Assembly: GCA_902799385.1 (NCBI GenBank)
Contig: CADCAK010000025.1
Coordinates: forward strand, 1 to 40,418
Direction of reading: 5' to 3'
DNA: 40,418 nt
Source of the DNA: an uncultured bacterium
GTDB taxonomy: Bacteria > Verrucomicrobiota > Kiritimatiellia > RFP12 > UBA1067
The notes under the pieces were generated by a model that saw nothing but the letters and a program-made list of their open reading frames with translations, searched no databases and was not told the DNA's origin. Numbering within the stretch: position 1 is the stretch's first letter; every line of letters starts with the position of its first letter. The translations under genes were made by a program, and so were the position numbers. Positions 8,190 through 16,770 of this stretch are shown one piece after another.

Positions 8190-9853
8190 CCCCTGTCGTG
8201 ACCTTGGCTTTGCCGCATCTCGGCGATGAGGTCTTCCGCGAGCGCGCCCACAGCGTCAAGGCCGGCGTCGTCCGCTGCGGAAAGGAGGTTCTGGAGCGCC
8301 GGCAGCACCCACTTGCAGAACTGCGGCTGCCCTACGGACGCGAGCCGCCCGTAGGCGCCAAGGCACTGGGTGAGGCGCTGGACTGCGGCGAACGGAAGGA
8401 CCTTCTCGATCTCGGCGCGGCCGCACCTCTTCGCATAGAGCGCGACAAGCGCCCTGCGCCCGTCGTCGGTGAAGGTTACATACGGGTCGTAGACGAGCGA
8501 CGCGAGGTCGTAGGCCGCAGGACCAAGTCGCATGCCCTGGAAGTCGATGAACCTGGGCTTGCCGTTCTTCCAGAGGACGTTCGTGGACTGGAAGTCGCGG
8601 TGGACGAGCGACTTCGGCTCCCTCTCAAGGATTTCGGCGACCTTCTTGAGCTCGGCTTCTACGTCCTTCGGCATCTCGCGCTGGAAGCGCGAGCCGAGGC
8701 AGTACTTGCGGAAAAGCCCCCTCTCCCACGTCCAGGTCTCGTCGTCGAAGCCGGGCAGGAGATTGAGCTTGTCAAGCTCGGGATCGTCGCCGAGCGCATT
8801 GAAGCGCACAAGTTCCTCGACGACCTTGGCGTAGTCATCGATGGACATTTTCTTCTCGCCGCCCGCGTCCTCAAGGACGAGCGCCTTGATGCCTGGCAGG
8901 TCGGCGAGCACCTCGGGGACTGGAACGCCACGCGACTTGAGGAAACGCGCGTGCCCAGCGTAGAGGCCGTTCTCGTCGCGGTTGCCGTCGTCGTAGAGTA
9001 TGACTACGCCCTTGTCGCAGCGGAAGAACACGCGCTCGCTCCCCCTCGCGCCGATGAACTCGACGCTGGAGTCCGGCCCCGCCCCCGCCGCCTCAAGCGC
9101 GGCCTTCACCTGGGGGATGTCGGTGAAGGCGTTGTCGTCGCCATCGCGGTTCAAGTCGATGTAGCTCGGTATCGTGCCCGCGTCGGTCCACAGCATCTCG
9201 CGGCTCTTCAGGGCCTTCACAAACCTGCCGTGCATCATCGCGTCCTCGTATGCCGAGACGATGGACGAGAACCCGTCCGGCTTGACAAAGTTGAGGATCT
9301 CCGGCTTGAGCACTGTGATGCCGCAGTAGGTGTACGTCCCGTCGCAGCCGGCGTCCTGGCTGCGCCGGTTCGTGACGAAGCCGCCCTCGGGCTCGACCTC
9401 AATCGTGCGAGGGCCGGACTCCGAGACGAGGGCGACGCCAATTACGGCAGTGCTATCGAAATTGCGCACCTTGTCGAGCGGGTTAGGCGCGTTCTCCACC
9501 ACGATGTCGCCGTTCACGAGATAGAACGGCTCGCCCGCAATCCACTCGCGCAACGGGTTCAGCACACCACCAGTGCCGAGGATCTCCGGCTCGTAGCTGA
9601 CCTTCACCTTCACCTTGTCGCCCGCCGCTGCCGCGCCGCGACGGTAGCCGTCGGCCCAGGCCTTTACCTGCTCGTGCAGGCAGTGGGTGTTGAACGCGAT
9701 GTCGTCCACGCCCCAGGACCGGAGCATGGCGACTATGCGACCGAGCATCGGCTCGCCCCACACGGGCATGAGCGGCTTCGGCGTAGCGCACGTGAACGGC
9801 CTGAGCCGCGTGCCGTGGCCGGCAGCCAGGACTATTGCCTTGCGAACTTTCAT
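8186..9853 (-). CDS. Fused MurU-AmgK: N-acetylmuramate-1-phosphate uridylyltransferase and cell-wall sugar kinase
   Basis: The 555-residue protein joins two enzymes of peptidoglycan recycling. The first 230 or so residues are a nucleotidyltransferase with LAAGHGTRLRPFT, ATPKPLMPVWGEPML, GTGGVL and LVNGDIVVE, as in MurU. The rest is an aminoglycoside-phosphotransferase-like kinase with the catalytic HRDFQSTNVLW and the metal loop FIDFQGMRLGPAAYDLASL, as in AmgK. In Pseudomonas, separate AmgK and MurU turn MurNAc or GlcNAc into the UDP-sugar and bypass MurA. Here the order is transferase then kinase. The start is uncertain by two codons: TTG at 9859 lies 5 bases after a GGGGG run, ATG at 9853 lies 11 bases after it. 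It heads the operon with the unknown gene, rsgA and queA. Confidence 0.9.
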   Translation of the reverse strand: MKVRKAIVLAAGHGTRLRPFTCATPKPLMPVWGEPMLGRIVAMLRSWGVDDIAFNTHCLHEQVKAWADGYRRGAAAAGDKVKVKVSYEPEILGTGGVLNPLREWIAGEPFYLVNGDIVVENAPNPLDKVRNFDSTAVIGVALVSESGPRTIEVEPEGGFVTNRRSQDAGCDGTYTYCGITVLKPEILNFVKPDGFSSIVSAYEDAMMHGRFVKALKSREMLWTDAGTIPSYIDLNRDGDDNAFTDIPQVKAALEAAGAGPDSSVEFIGARGSERVFFRCDKGVVILYDDGNRDENGLYAGHARFLKSRGVPVPEVLADLPGIKALVLEDAGGEKKMSIDDYAKVVEELVRFNALGDDPELDKLNLLPGFDDETWTWERGLFRKYCLGSRFQREMPKDVEAELKKVAEILEREPKSLVHRDFQSTNVLWKNGKPRFIDFQGMRLGPAAYDLASLVYDPYVTFTDDGRRALVALYAKRCGRAEIEKVLPFAAVQRLTQCLGAYGRLASVGQPQFCKWVLPALQNLLSAADDAGLDAVGALAEDLIAEMRQSQGHDRG

Positions 9854-9886
9854 CTGCAATGTATCCCCCTGCGTGTCATGCTGTAG

Positions 9887-9895
9887 ATTATACCA
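9887..9895 (-). promoter_or_regulatory. Extended -10 promoter (TGGTATAAT) for the murU-amgK operon
   Basis: TGGTATAAT on the minus strand lies 33 bases before the ATG at 9853. The intervening leader contains a GGGGG Shine-Dalgarno-like run, so this transcript is predicted to be of the ordinary leadered kind. Confidence 0.65.
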
Positions 9896-9923
9896 TAAGT
9901 CGGCCGCATGTCGATTCGGGCAG

Positions 9924-10733
9924 TCAGCGGTAGACCGAGCGCGGACGCTGCATCTTGATCTTGGGTTCTTCGAGGTAGAGGGAATACCACGGGTCGCCGA
10001 GCCCCGAGTTGCTGAAGTGGGCGACCTTGTTATTCATAAGGCACTCGTGGTTGCGCTTCAAGGTCGCGTCGTCGGAGTTCCTGAGGGCCTCAGTAAGCGC
10101 CTTGAACGCCTCGTCAACCTTTCCGCGCTTGACGAGCACCCAACTCCACGTCGCGGCAAGAAGGACGTTCTGGTTGTAGCGGAGGCGCCGGACGCCCTTG
10201 CGGTAGGTCTTCTCCATCTCCGCGATGTCCGCGCCGAGCATCTGCTGGCGAGCGAGCTTCATGGCGGCGGACGTTGGGTCGAGCAGCATCGCCTTCGACA
10301 TGAGCTCATCGACGCGCCTGAAGTCCTTGATCATCCAGTTGAGCTGCAGCTGCGCCGTCGCCATCTGGCGTTCAATCATCGGAACCCACAGGCGGTACTT
10401 GCGAAGGTTCTCCGTCTCGGCGAGCGCCTCCTTTACGAAAACGCGCGTGTCGTCGGCGATCTCCTTCTGCGCGGCCTGCACGGACCCAGGCGGGCGCATC
10501 TGCCAGCGCTGGATCTTCTGCTGGAGCCTCTTCTGCCCGCCTTCCAGTATGCCCTGCACCTTCGCCATGTCGGCTTTGACCTTCCGCTGGACGAAAAAGC
10601 CGAAAGCCGCCTGGAAGACACCAAACGAAACAAGGCCGAGGAAAATGCTCCACCCCATGCCGAGGTCTGCGGCGTAGTGCGCCGCCGAGAAGCCGCCAAA
10701 TGCGACGGCGATTGCAATGAACAATGTAACCAT
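9924..10733 (-). CDS. Membrane-anchored protein with TPR-like helical repeats
   Basis: I do not recognise a named family. The 269-residue product opens with two closely spaced hydrophobic segments, about residues 2-18 and 26-48, with a very short turn between them. A basic helical region follows (FVQRKVKADMAKV), then helix pairs resembling tetratricopeptide repeats, for example MIKDFRRVDELMSKAMLLDP and VKRGKVDEAFKALTEAL. The bulk should sit in the cytosol if both segments span the membrane. It appears to be transcribed alone: an extended -10 ends 6 bases before the ATG with no Shine-Dalgarno site, the shortest such gap in the window. The broken membrane-protein gene ends just upstream, suggesting a functional pair, but this is only context. 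Confidence 0.75.
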   Translation of the reverse strand: MVTLFIAIAVAFGGFSAAHYAADLGMGWSIFLGLVSFGVFQAAFGFFVQRKVKADMAKVQGILEGGQKRLQQKIQRWQMRPPGSVQAAQKEIADDTRVFVKEALAETENLRKYRLWVPMIERQMATAQLQLNWMIKDFRRVDELMSKAMLLDPTSAAMKLARQQMLGADIAEMEKTYRKGVRRLRYNQNVLLAATWSWVLVKRGKVDEAFKALTEALRNSDDATLKRNHECLMNNKVAHFSNSGLGDPWYSLYLEEPKIKMQRPRSVYR

Positions 10734-10739
10734 GCCCGT

Positions 10740-10748
10740 ATTATACCA
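10740..10748 (-). promoter_or_regulatory. Extended -10 promoter (TGGTATAAT), leaderless type
   Basis: TGGTATAAT ends 6 bases before the ATG at 10733, with only ACGGGC between. With the usual 6-7-base spacing, transcription would begin at or next to the A of the start codon. Confidence 0.7.
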
Positions 10749-10754
10749 TAAAAA

Positions 10755-11464
10755 TCAAGGCTCGTCGCGATGGGTTCGGCGGTAGATGGCGCGCGACTGG
10801 CGGATGATCTCGTTCAGGAACGCGAGATCCCCCTTCCCGTCCGAGACGGAGATGCCGACATGCGCCCAGTAGACTGCTGAAAACATCGGGTCCGCGACAT
10901 CGGACATCCCGTACGCCTTCGCCACCTCGTCCATCACCCCCCTGTCCATTTTCAGCTCTTCCCAGGCGTTGCGCCGTGCGACGTCCTCGACTATCTCGCG
11001 CCACTTCGCGCGGTACACTGGGGCGGCCATGTCGATATTCGTGCCGAGCTTCAGCTCGAAGAGCCAGGCAAGCTCGCGGTAGAGCTCGCTCTCCGTCGGA
11101 TTGAGCACGAGCCCCCTGTCCCTGATGAGGCTTATAGCGGCGCCAACCCAGCGCCAGCGGTCCTCGTGCGTCGGCATCATTATGGATACGTTGTAGGCGA
11201 GGTTCCATGCCGCGTAGGCTCAAGGCACGAAAGCGTCGAAGCGAGCTGCGCAAGCTCGACGTACCGCCCCTCGTCCTGGAGCCGGTCGGCGCGGAACCAC
11301 ACGACCTCGGCGACTATTGAGCGCAGGCCTCCGAAAGCGGCGAGCGCGCCCTCGGCCATGGCGGGCGCGGAATCGGGGCGCGAGGCGCGCAGGACGAACT
11401 GCATGCCGACGGCAACAAGCGCAAGAACCGCAGCGAACGCGGCGAGCAGGATTCTCCTTTTCAC
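10755..11464 (-). pseudogene. Membrane-anchored hypothetical protein split by a frameshift near 11220
   Basis: Two adjacent reading frames look like one gene. The first part starts with GTG at 11464, overlapping the antiporter stop as GTGA. It has a transmembrane segment (RRILLAAFAAVLALVAVG) followed by a helical region ending LASTLSCLEP, then leaves its frame and stops at 11180. The protein-like sequence resumes in another frame at about 11219 as AYAAWNLAYNVS and continues through MMPTHEDRWRWVGAAI to the stop at 10755. The jump at 11216-11222 fits a small deletion or a base error. The first part's TAA overlaps an ATG of the second as TAATG, so reinitiation could make two polypeptides. It may be a real pseudogene, a split gene or an assembly error. 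Together the parts would give about 235 residues. Confidence 0.65.
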
Positions 11465-13473
11465 GACGTAACCCCCAGAAGGTCCTTGAGCGCGGCGATC
11501 TGCGCGTGGTTGCCGAGCGCGACTATGGTGTCGCCGCCGCGAAACTCCCACTCGGGGCCCACGTTGCGGACCACCACGCCGCCACGCGCGACCGAGACGA
11601 CGGATGCGCCGGTCTTGGCCCTGATGTTGAGCGTCACCACGGTGCCGCCTATCGCGGGCGACGTGGCGGGTATCGAGACCTCCACGCCGTCGGGCGCGGC
11701 AAGCGCCATCGTACGCGCAAGGCTCTCGCGCCGCTCCTCGGCGGTCAGCGCATCGTGGAAGCGCTTCGTCGCGCGCGAGCCAGCCTTGACGAAGCGGCGC
11801 CAGCCGATGATCCCGACGAGGACAATGACGCCGATGCCGACCCAGAGCATCGGGCCCCTCGGCGCGATGGAGACCGACACCATCGCCCACTCGATGAACA
11901 AGAACGCCAGCACCGCCAGAGAGACTACGGCGCGGACGACCTGCTGGACGGAGACTTGCCACCGCGACGTGCCCTCGCCGCAGAGCATTACGCAAACAGC
12001 GTCGGCGAGACCGCGCGAAGCCGAGACACCAAGCGGCAGAAGCGGCAGGCAAAGAAGGTGCGCAAGCACGAAGAAGAACACGTGGGCGTAAGACGCAAAG
12101 AATGGCGAAACTCCGTTGTAGTTGACGTGCGTAAGCAAAGTGCACATCGTGGCAACTGCGATCATCAAGACCGCATACACGCCAAGGCGAAACGCCTCGG
12201 TCTTCAGTTTGCGGAACGCTGGAGACCCCTCGGCCGCGCCAATCTTGGCAATCCACGCGCGATACGCCTCGTGGACGGACTTGAAGCGCCCGGGCAATGC
12301 GCGCTCCGCAAAGTCGCCGACGCGGTCGGACATGCGGATCATCAGCGGATTTAGGAGCGTCGTCAGGAGCGACGCGCCGACCGCTATCGGGAACATCGGG
12401 TTGGACGGGTCGTCCACGAGCTGCGCGTATAGGATCGCCACCATGAACGCGAACTCGCCGATCTGCGCGAGGGAGAACCCGTTCTGGACAGCCGTCTTGA
12501 CGTCTACGCCCGAAAGAAGGGAGGCAAACGTGTTGTTGAAGAGCTTGCCGAGAACGACGACAAGCGAGACGACGAGTATCGCGCCGCCGTGCGCCCAGAG
12601 CGCGGCAGGATCGACGAGAAGGCCGATCGACACGAAGAACATCGCGGAGAACATCGACTTGAGAGGATCGACGAGAACCGCCAGCCGCTCGCGCACATCG
12701 CTCGACGCGCCAAGGAAGCCGACGAGAAACGCGCCGAGCGCGAGCGAGAAATTAAAGCGATAGGCGAGGAACGAGACAAAGAAGCACACACCGAGGATCG
12801 TGAGAGCAAGCGCCTCGTCATCGCGACGCGAGGCGACGGACACGAGGAGACGCGGAACGTGGACGAGCCCGATTACGACTACCGCGAGGAAAAAGACGGC
12901 GAGCCAGCCGAGCGACGCGGCGAATGCGCCGGCAGACATCCCGCCGCCATTCGCGAGCCCCGTCGCGACGGCGATCGCGCCTACGCAGACGATGTCCTCG
13001 CAAAGCGACGTACCGAGGACGTACTTGGCAAACGGGCGCGAGCCCCAGCCCGCCTCGTCGATGACCTTCGCGAGGAGCGTCGTCGCCGAATCGCACATCG
13101 CCACGCCCAAGAACACCGACTGCACGAGCGGCCAGCCGAATACGCGGGTGCCGACCGTGTATCCAAACCAGATCATCACAACGGTGTCGATCACCGCCGA
13201 GGGCACGGCGACGCCGCGCAGCTTCTTCATGTCTTTCGCCGAGAACGAAAGCCCCATCGAGAACATGAGGAACACAACGCCGAGCTGCGCAATCGTATTG
13301 ATAGACTGCGAGTCGACAAGCAAGCTCCCGCCCCATGTGTACTTGTTGAGCAGGACGCCCGCACCGATGTAGCCGAGGACCTTCGGCCAGCGCATGCGGG
13401 AAAAAAGCGCCGCCACGAGGCCGGCTACGGCCATGACGAGCGCGATGTCCTGGAAGAACGCCCCTTCCGTCAT
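11461..13473 (-). CDS. CPA2-family cation/proton antiporter with C-terminal TrkA-C-like domain
   Basis: The 670-residue inner-membrane protein begins with a Na+/H+ exchanger domain of about 12 hydrophobic segments (residues about 1-390), with features of the KefB/CPA2 group such as LGYIGAGVLLNKYT, LFLMFSMGLSFS-like and SLCEDIVCVGAIA stretches. A second hydrophobic part with about four segments (roughly 440-570) follows, and the last 80 residues resemble a regulatory TrkA-C domain with ISIPATSP-like and GGDTIVALGNHAQIAALKDLL sequence. It probably exchanges K+ or Na+ for protons. The ATG at 13473 overlaps the exonuclease stop as ATGA. An upstream extension of the frame exists but only shadows the exonuclease gene. 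The motif quotations here are approximate where marked '-like'. Confidence 0.88.
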   Translation of the reverse strand: MTEGAFFQDIALVMAVAGLVAALFSRMRWPKVLGYIGAGVLLNKYTWGGSLLVDSQSINTIAQLGVVFLMFSMGLSFSAKDMKKLRGVAVPSAVIDTVVMIWFGYTVGTRVFGWPLVQSVFLGVAMCDSATTLLAKVIDEAGWGSRPFAKYVLGTSLCEDIVCVGAIAVATGLANGGGMSAGAFAASLGWLAVFFLAVVVIGLVHVPRLLVSVASRRDDEALALTILGVCFFVSFLAYRFNFSLALGAFLVGFLGASSDVRERLAVLVDPLKSMFSAMFFVSIGLLVDPAALWAHGGAILVVSLVVVLGKLFNNTFASLLSGVDVKTAVQNGFSLAQIGEFAFMVAILYAQLVDDPSNPMFPIAVGASLLTTLLNPLMIRMSDRVGDFAERALPGRFKSVHEAYRAWIAKIGAAEGSPAFRKLKTEAFRLGVYAVLMIAVATMCTLLTHVNYNGVSPFFASYAHVFFFVLAHLLCLPLLPLGVSASRGLADAVCVMLCGEGTSRWQVSVQQVVRAVVSLAVLAFLFIEWAMVSVSIAPRGPMLWVGIGVIVLVGIIGWRRFVKAGSRATKRFHDALTAEERRESLARTMALAAPDGVEVSIPATSPAIGGTVVTLNIRAKTGASVVSVARGGVVVRNVGPEWEFRGGDTIVALGNHAQIAALKDLLGVTS

Positions 13474-14258
13474 CTTGCTGCGGGGGCGGCCGGAAGCCGC
13501 CCGTGTTCGAGCAGTTCGCGGACGACGGCCTTGACCTCGGTGTCGAAATCGCCCTTCAGGATCCACCTGAGAAAGTTCGACTCGCGGAAGAGCAGGTCGC
13601 GGACCTTCTCCCCCTTCTTCTTGCCGAAGTTGACGAAGAGCTCCCCGTCGCGCCACAGGAGCTCGCGGTTGCGGCCGATGGCGTTGGGGTCGCGCGGCGA
13701 GAGAAGCTCGGCCATCTCCGCAGAAGACTTCGGTAGGCCTGGGTACTTCGCCATCTGCGCCTTGAATACCTCCAGCGTCGCGCGCGTGTCAGCCTCCGCG
13801 CCGTGGGCGCCGGCGTGGTCACGGCCGAGGTAGAAGCGGACGGCGGTCGCGAGGTCGCGGGGCTCCATCTTGTGGTATATGCGCTGGACGTCGATGCAGC
13901 GGCGCGACGAAACGCCGAAGTTCTTGCCGACGCGGGCGAACTCCTCCTCAAGGCACGGTATGTCGTAGCGGTCGGAGTTGAAGCCGGAGAGATCGCACCC
14001 GTCGAAGAACGCATAGATTTCGTCGGCCTTGTCCGCGAATGTCGGGCAGTCCTTCACGTCCTCGTCGGATATGCCATGGACATCGGTGGACTCCTTTGGA
14101 ATAGGGATGCCGGGGTTGAGCAGCCAGCAGCGCTCCTCCTCGGCGCCGTCGGGCGTCACCTTTATCGCGCCGAGCTCGATGATGCGGTCGCGCTTCGGGA
14201 ATAGGCCCGTCGTCTCGAGGTCGAACACGACAAGCGGTCTGTCAAGATTTATGAACAT
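13470..14258 (-). CDS. DnaQ-like 3'-5' exonuclease (DEDDh family)
   Basis: The 262-residue product carries the exonuclease motifs in order: Exo I FDLETTG (residues 12-18), Exo II around LSGFNSDRYDIPCLEEEF, and Exo III HGAEADT, giving the DEDDh set of acidic residues and histidine that bind two metal ions. About 80 further residues follow the exonuclease fold and are not recognised. It could proofread DNA synthesis, act in repair or trim RNA; the sequence does not decide. The ATG at 14258 is 9 bases downstream of an extended -10 with no Shine-Dalgarno site, so leaderless translation is predicted. It heads the operon with the antiporter and the frameshifted gene. Confidence 0.9.
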   Translation of the reverse strand: MFINLDRPLVVFDLETTGLFPKRDRIIELGAIKVTPDGAEEERCWLLNPGIPIPKESTDVHGISDEDVKDCPTFADKADEIYAFFDGCDLSGFNSDRYDIPCLEEEFARVGKNFGVSSRRCIDVQRIYHKMEPRDLATAVRFYLGRDHAGAHGAEADTRATLEVFKAQMAKYPGLPKSSAEMAELLSPRDPNAIGRNRELLWRDGELFVNFGKKKGEKVRDLLFRESNFLRWILKGDFDTEVKAVVRELLEHGRLPAAPAAR

Positions 14259-14267
14259 GGTGCACGT

Positions 14268-14276
14268 ATTATACCA
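14268..14276 (-). promoter_or_regulatory. Extended -10 promoter (TGGTATAAT), leaderless type, for the exonuclease operon
   Basis: TGGTATAAT ends 9 bases before the ATG at 14258. The bases between, ACGTGCACC, contain no Shine-Dalgarno sequence. Confidence 0.7.
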
Positions 14277-14299
14277 AATCCGCGCATCCGCCGAACGGG

Positions 14300-15940
14300 T
14301 CAGCGGCCGACGGCGGCGCGGTAGCGGGCGATGAGCTGGTTCGTGGACGAGTCGTGTCCGCCCTTGAACTTCTTCGCGGTGAGGTCGGCGAGAACGCCCT
14401 TCGCGAGCACCTTGCCGAGCTGCACTCCCCACTGGTCGAAACTGTAGACGTTCCAGATTACGCCCTGCGTGAACACCTTGTGCTCGTAAAGCGCGACGAG
14501 CGCGCCAAGCGTCTCGGGCGTAAGCTGGTCGCAGAGAAGCGTGTTCGTCGGCTTGTTGCCCTCGAAAGTCTTGAACGGCACAAGCTTCTCGGGAACGCCT
14601 TCCTTGCGGCACTCGTCTTCGGTCTTGCCGAATGCAAGCGCCTCGGTCTGCGCGAAGAGATTCGCCATCAGCTTGTCGTGGAGGTCGCCAATTGGGTTGT
14701 GCGTCTTGCAACAGCCGATGAAGTCGCAGGGGATCAGGTGCGTTCCCTGATGGATAAGCTGGTAGAACGAGTGCTGGCCGTTCGTGCCCGGCTCGCCCCA
14801 CTCGATTGGGCCGGTCGAGTACGAAACGCCGTTGCCATGCTTGTCAACGCTCTTTCCGTTCGACTCCATATCCATCTGCTGAAGATACGCCGGGAAGCGC
14901 GAAAGATACTGGTCGTAGGGAAGGACGCAGTAGCTCTCGGCGCCATAGCCGTTGTGGTAGAGGATGCCGAGAAGCGCGAGGATGACGGGCATGTTGCGCT
15001 CGAAACGGGCCGTCCTGAAGTGGCGGTCCATCTTGTAGTAGCCCTTGAGGAGCTTCTTGTAGTTGTTGCGGCCGATGGCGATCATGAGCGAAAGGCCGAT
15101 GGCGCTCGGGAGCGAGTACCTGCCGCCGACCCAGTCCCAGAAGCCAAACATGTTCTTCGTGTCGATGCCAAACGCGGCGACTTCCTTCGCAGCCGTGGAG
15201 ACGGCGACAAAGTGCTTCGCAACGGCGGCCTCGGCGTCCTTCTTCGAGAGCCCCGCCTTCTTCGCCTCGGCGAGGAGCCACTCCTTCGCGGCGAGCGCGT
15301 TGGACATAGTCTCCTGTGTGGTGAAGGTCTTGGACGCGATGATGAAGAGCGTCTCGGCGGCCTTGATCTGGCGAAGCGTCTCGGCGAGGTGAGTCGAGTC
15401 GACGTTAGAGACGAAGAAGAACTTCATGTTGCGCTTCGTGTAGGGCGTAAGCGCGATGTTCGCCATTACGGGACCGAGATCGCTGCCGCCTATACCGATG
15501 TTGACGACATTCTTGATGCGGCGGCCGGCGAAGCCCTTCCACTTGCCCTGGCGCACCTTGTCTGAGAATTCGCCCATCTGGACAAGGACCTTGCGAACGT
15601 CCTTGAGGACGTCCTTACCGTCGACCTTGACAGTGTCCGCCTTGTTGAGATTGCGAAGCGCGGTGTGAAGAACGGCGCGGCCCTCGGTCGCGTTGATCTT
15701 CTTGCCGGTGAACATCTTCTCAATCTCTTCCTTGAGATTCGACTCCTTCGCGAGCTTGACGAGGGCCTTCATGACCTTTTCGTCGATGCGGTTCTTCGAG
15801 TAGTCGAGCGTCCAACCCGCCGCCTCGACGGTGAATTTCGCGGCTCTCGCCTTGTCCTCTGCGAACAGTTCCTTGATCGTCTTCTTCGCAGACGCGGTCA
15901 TCGCCACGTCCAGCTGAGCCCACTTGTCGGTGTTTGTCAT
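14300..15940 (-). CDS. pgi: Glucose-6-phosphate isomerase
   Basis: Pgi interconverts glucose 6-phosphate and fructose 6-phosphate in glycolysis. The 546-residue length matches the large bacterial type (E. coli Pgi is about 549). Diagnostic blocks are [63 protein letters not shown] and the C-terminal [10 protein letters not shown]. The start at 15940 has AAAGGA upstream, and an upstream in-frame extension was rejected because it would run through the promoter. It appears to be a single-gene transcript, with its own extended -10 24 bases upstream. Confidence 0.98.
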   Translation of the reverse strand: MTNTDKWAQLDVAMTASAKKTIKELFAEDKARAAKFTVEAAGWTLDYSKNRIDEKVMKALVKLAKESNLKEEIEKMFTGKKINATEGRAVLHTALRNLNKADTVKVDGKDVLKDVRKVLVQMGEFSDKVRQGKWKGFAGRRIKNVVNIGIGGSDLGPVMANIALTPYTKRNMKFFFVSNVDSTHLAETLRQIKAAETLFIIASKTFTTQETMSNALAAKEWLLAEAKKAGLSKKDAEAAVAKHFVAVSTAAKEVAAFGIDTKNMFGFWDWVGGRYSLPSAIGLSLMIAIGRNNYKKLLKGYYKMDRHFRTARFERNMPVILALLGILYHNGYGAESYCVLPYDQYLSRFPAYLQQMDMESNGKSVDKHGNGVSYSTGPIEWGEPGTNGQHSFYQLIHQGTHLIPCDFIGCCKTHNPIGDLHDKLMANLFAQTEALAFGKTEDECRKEGVPEKLVPFKTFEGNKPTNTLLCDQLTPETLGALVALYEHKVFTQGVIWNVYSFDQWGVQLGKVLAKGVLADLTAKKFKGGHDSSTNQLIARYRAAVGR

Positions 15941-15964
15941 GGTTCTTCGTCCTTTTGGGCGCAT

Positions 15965-15973
15965 ATTATACCA
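15965..15973 (-). promoter_or_regulatory. Extended -10 promoter (TGGTATAAT) for pgi
   Basis: TGGTATAAT lies 24 bases before the pgi ATG. The leader contains AAAGGACGAAG, a Shine-Dalgarno site, so pgi mRNA should be leadered. Confidence 0.7.
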
Positions 15974-16040
15974 AATTCCAGACCCGCCCGCAGTGGCCCC
16001 CGGGGGTTTTTCATCGCCCCTTTTGTCAAACGGGCGCCAA

Positions 16041-16628
16041 TCAGAAAATCCGACAGGCGCCAGCGCGCAGCACCTCGATGTCGTCGCCATCGACACGCAC
16101 AACGGTCGAAGGCTCTCCGCCTGGGCTCGTGCCGCCGTCTACGACGATGTCCGCCGAAAGCCCGACGTCCGCAAGCGCCGCCGACGCATCGGTCGCAGCC
16201 ATCCGTCCAGAAAGGTTCGCGCTCGTCACCCGCAGAAGCCCGCCGCACTTTGCGAGGAGCCGACGAGTCCAGTCGTGGTCGGGAACGCGAAAGCCTTCGG
16301 CTGAGTTCAAAGTTGAAAGTTGAGAGTTTAAAGTTGATTTGGCGAGAATCAACGTGAGACCGCCAGGCCAGTGCTTCACAAGTTCACAGGCCTTGCCTGT
16401 AATTTGGTAGCCAAAGCGCTCGACTACTCCGACATCCGAGGCAAGCAGTGCGATTGGCTTCTTCGCCTCGCGGCCCTTGATCGTGTATAGCCTGTCAACG
16501 GCCTCTGGGAAGTCGGGGTGAGCGGCGAGCCCGTATACCGTGTCGGTCGGGATCACCGCGACGCCGCCGGCAAGCAGAACCTTTGCGGCGGCCTCAAGCC
16601 CTTCTTCATCACTCTTTACGATTTGCAT
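16041..16628 (-). CDS. tsaC: L-threonylcarbamoyladenylate synthase (TsaC/Sua5 family) with repeat-encoded insert
   Basis: The 195-residue cytosolic protein makes threonylcarbamoyl-AMP, the precursor of t6A at position 37 of ANN-decoding tRNAs. It has the YrdC-fold markers [13 protein letters not shown] (residues 26-38), [21 protein letters not shown], and [11 protein letters not shown]. The family call is secure. Residues 97-109 ([13 protein letters not shown]) are encoded by a simple AACTTTAAACT-type repeat and lie in the place where other family members have a short loop. The start ATG at 16628 has no Shine-Dalgarno site because octanucleotide repeats fill the upstream space; transcription from the rluB promoter through these repeats is likely. 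Confidence 0.93.
   Translation of the reverse strand: MQIVKSDEEGLEAAAKVLLAGGVAVIPTDTVYGLAAHPDFPEAVDRLYTIKGREAKKPIALLASDVGVVERFGYQITGKACELVKHWPGGLTLILAKSTLNSQLSTLNSAEGFRVPDHDWTRRLLAKCGGLLRVTSANLSGRMAATDASAALADVGLSADIVVDGGTSPGGEPSTVVRVDGDDIEVLRAGACRIF
16305..16340 (-). repeat. AACTTT-type simple repeat inside tsaC
   Basis: On the minus strand this stretch is built from units like TCAACTTTAAAC and TCTCAACTTTC. It stays in frame with tsaC and encodes [13 protein letters not shown] similar repeat lies in the phosphohexomutase gene at 31682-31736. Confidence 0.8.
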
Positions 16629-16632
16629 TTAA

Positions 16633-16770
16633 TAGTTAAGTGGTTGGGTAGTTAAGTGGTTAGGTGGTTAAGTAGTTGGGTGGTTAAGTGGTTCACTACT
16701 ACACTACCTCACTACCGCACTACCATACTACCTCACTACCATACTACCGCACTACCTAACCACCGCACCA
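16633..16770. repeat. Two blocks of octanucleotide repeats in near-inverted orientation
   Basis: The left block (about 16633-16692) is made of 8-base units of the form GTRGTTAR on the plus strand. The right block (about 16693-16770) is made of units such as TCACTACC, GCACTACC, ATACTACC and ends with TAACCACC. The blocks are roughly complementary, especially at their ends, so a transcript could fold into a long imperfect stem with G-U pairs. The right block overlaps the last codons and stop of the C_GCAxxG_C_C gene; the left block reaches to 4 bases from the tsaC start. Confidence 0.85.

Noticed and set aside
10741..11253. A 170-codon minus-strand frame over the broken membrane-protein gene
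   Set aside because: It is arginine- and glycine-rich without protein-like pattern and overlaps the better-supported frames that read as one split gene.
11180..12256. A long minus-strand frame through the antiporter gene
   Set aside because: Low-complexity arginine- and alanine-rich shadow of the antiporter in another frame; only its last 95 codons belong to the broken gene.
16629..16770. CRISPR array
   Set aside because: Units are 8 bases with no distinct spacers, and no cas gene is near.
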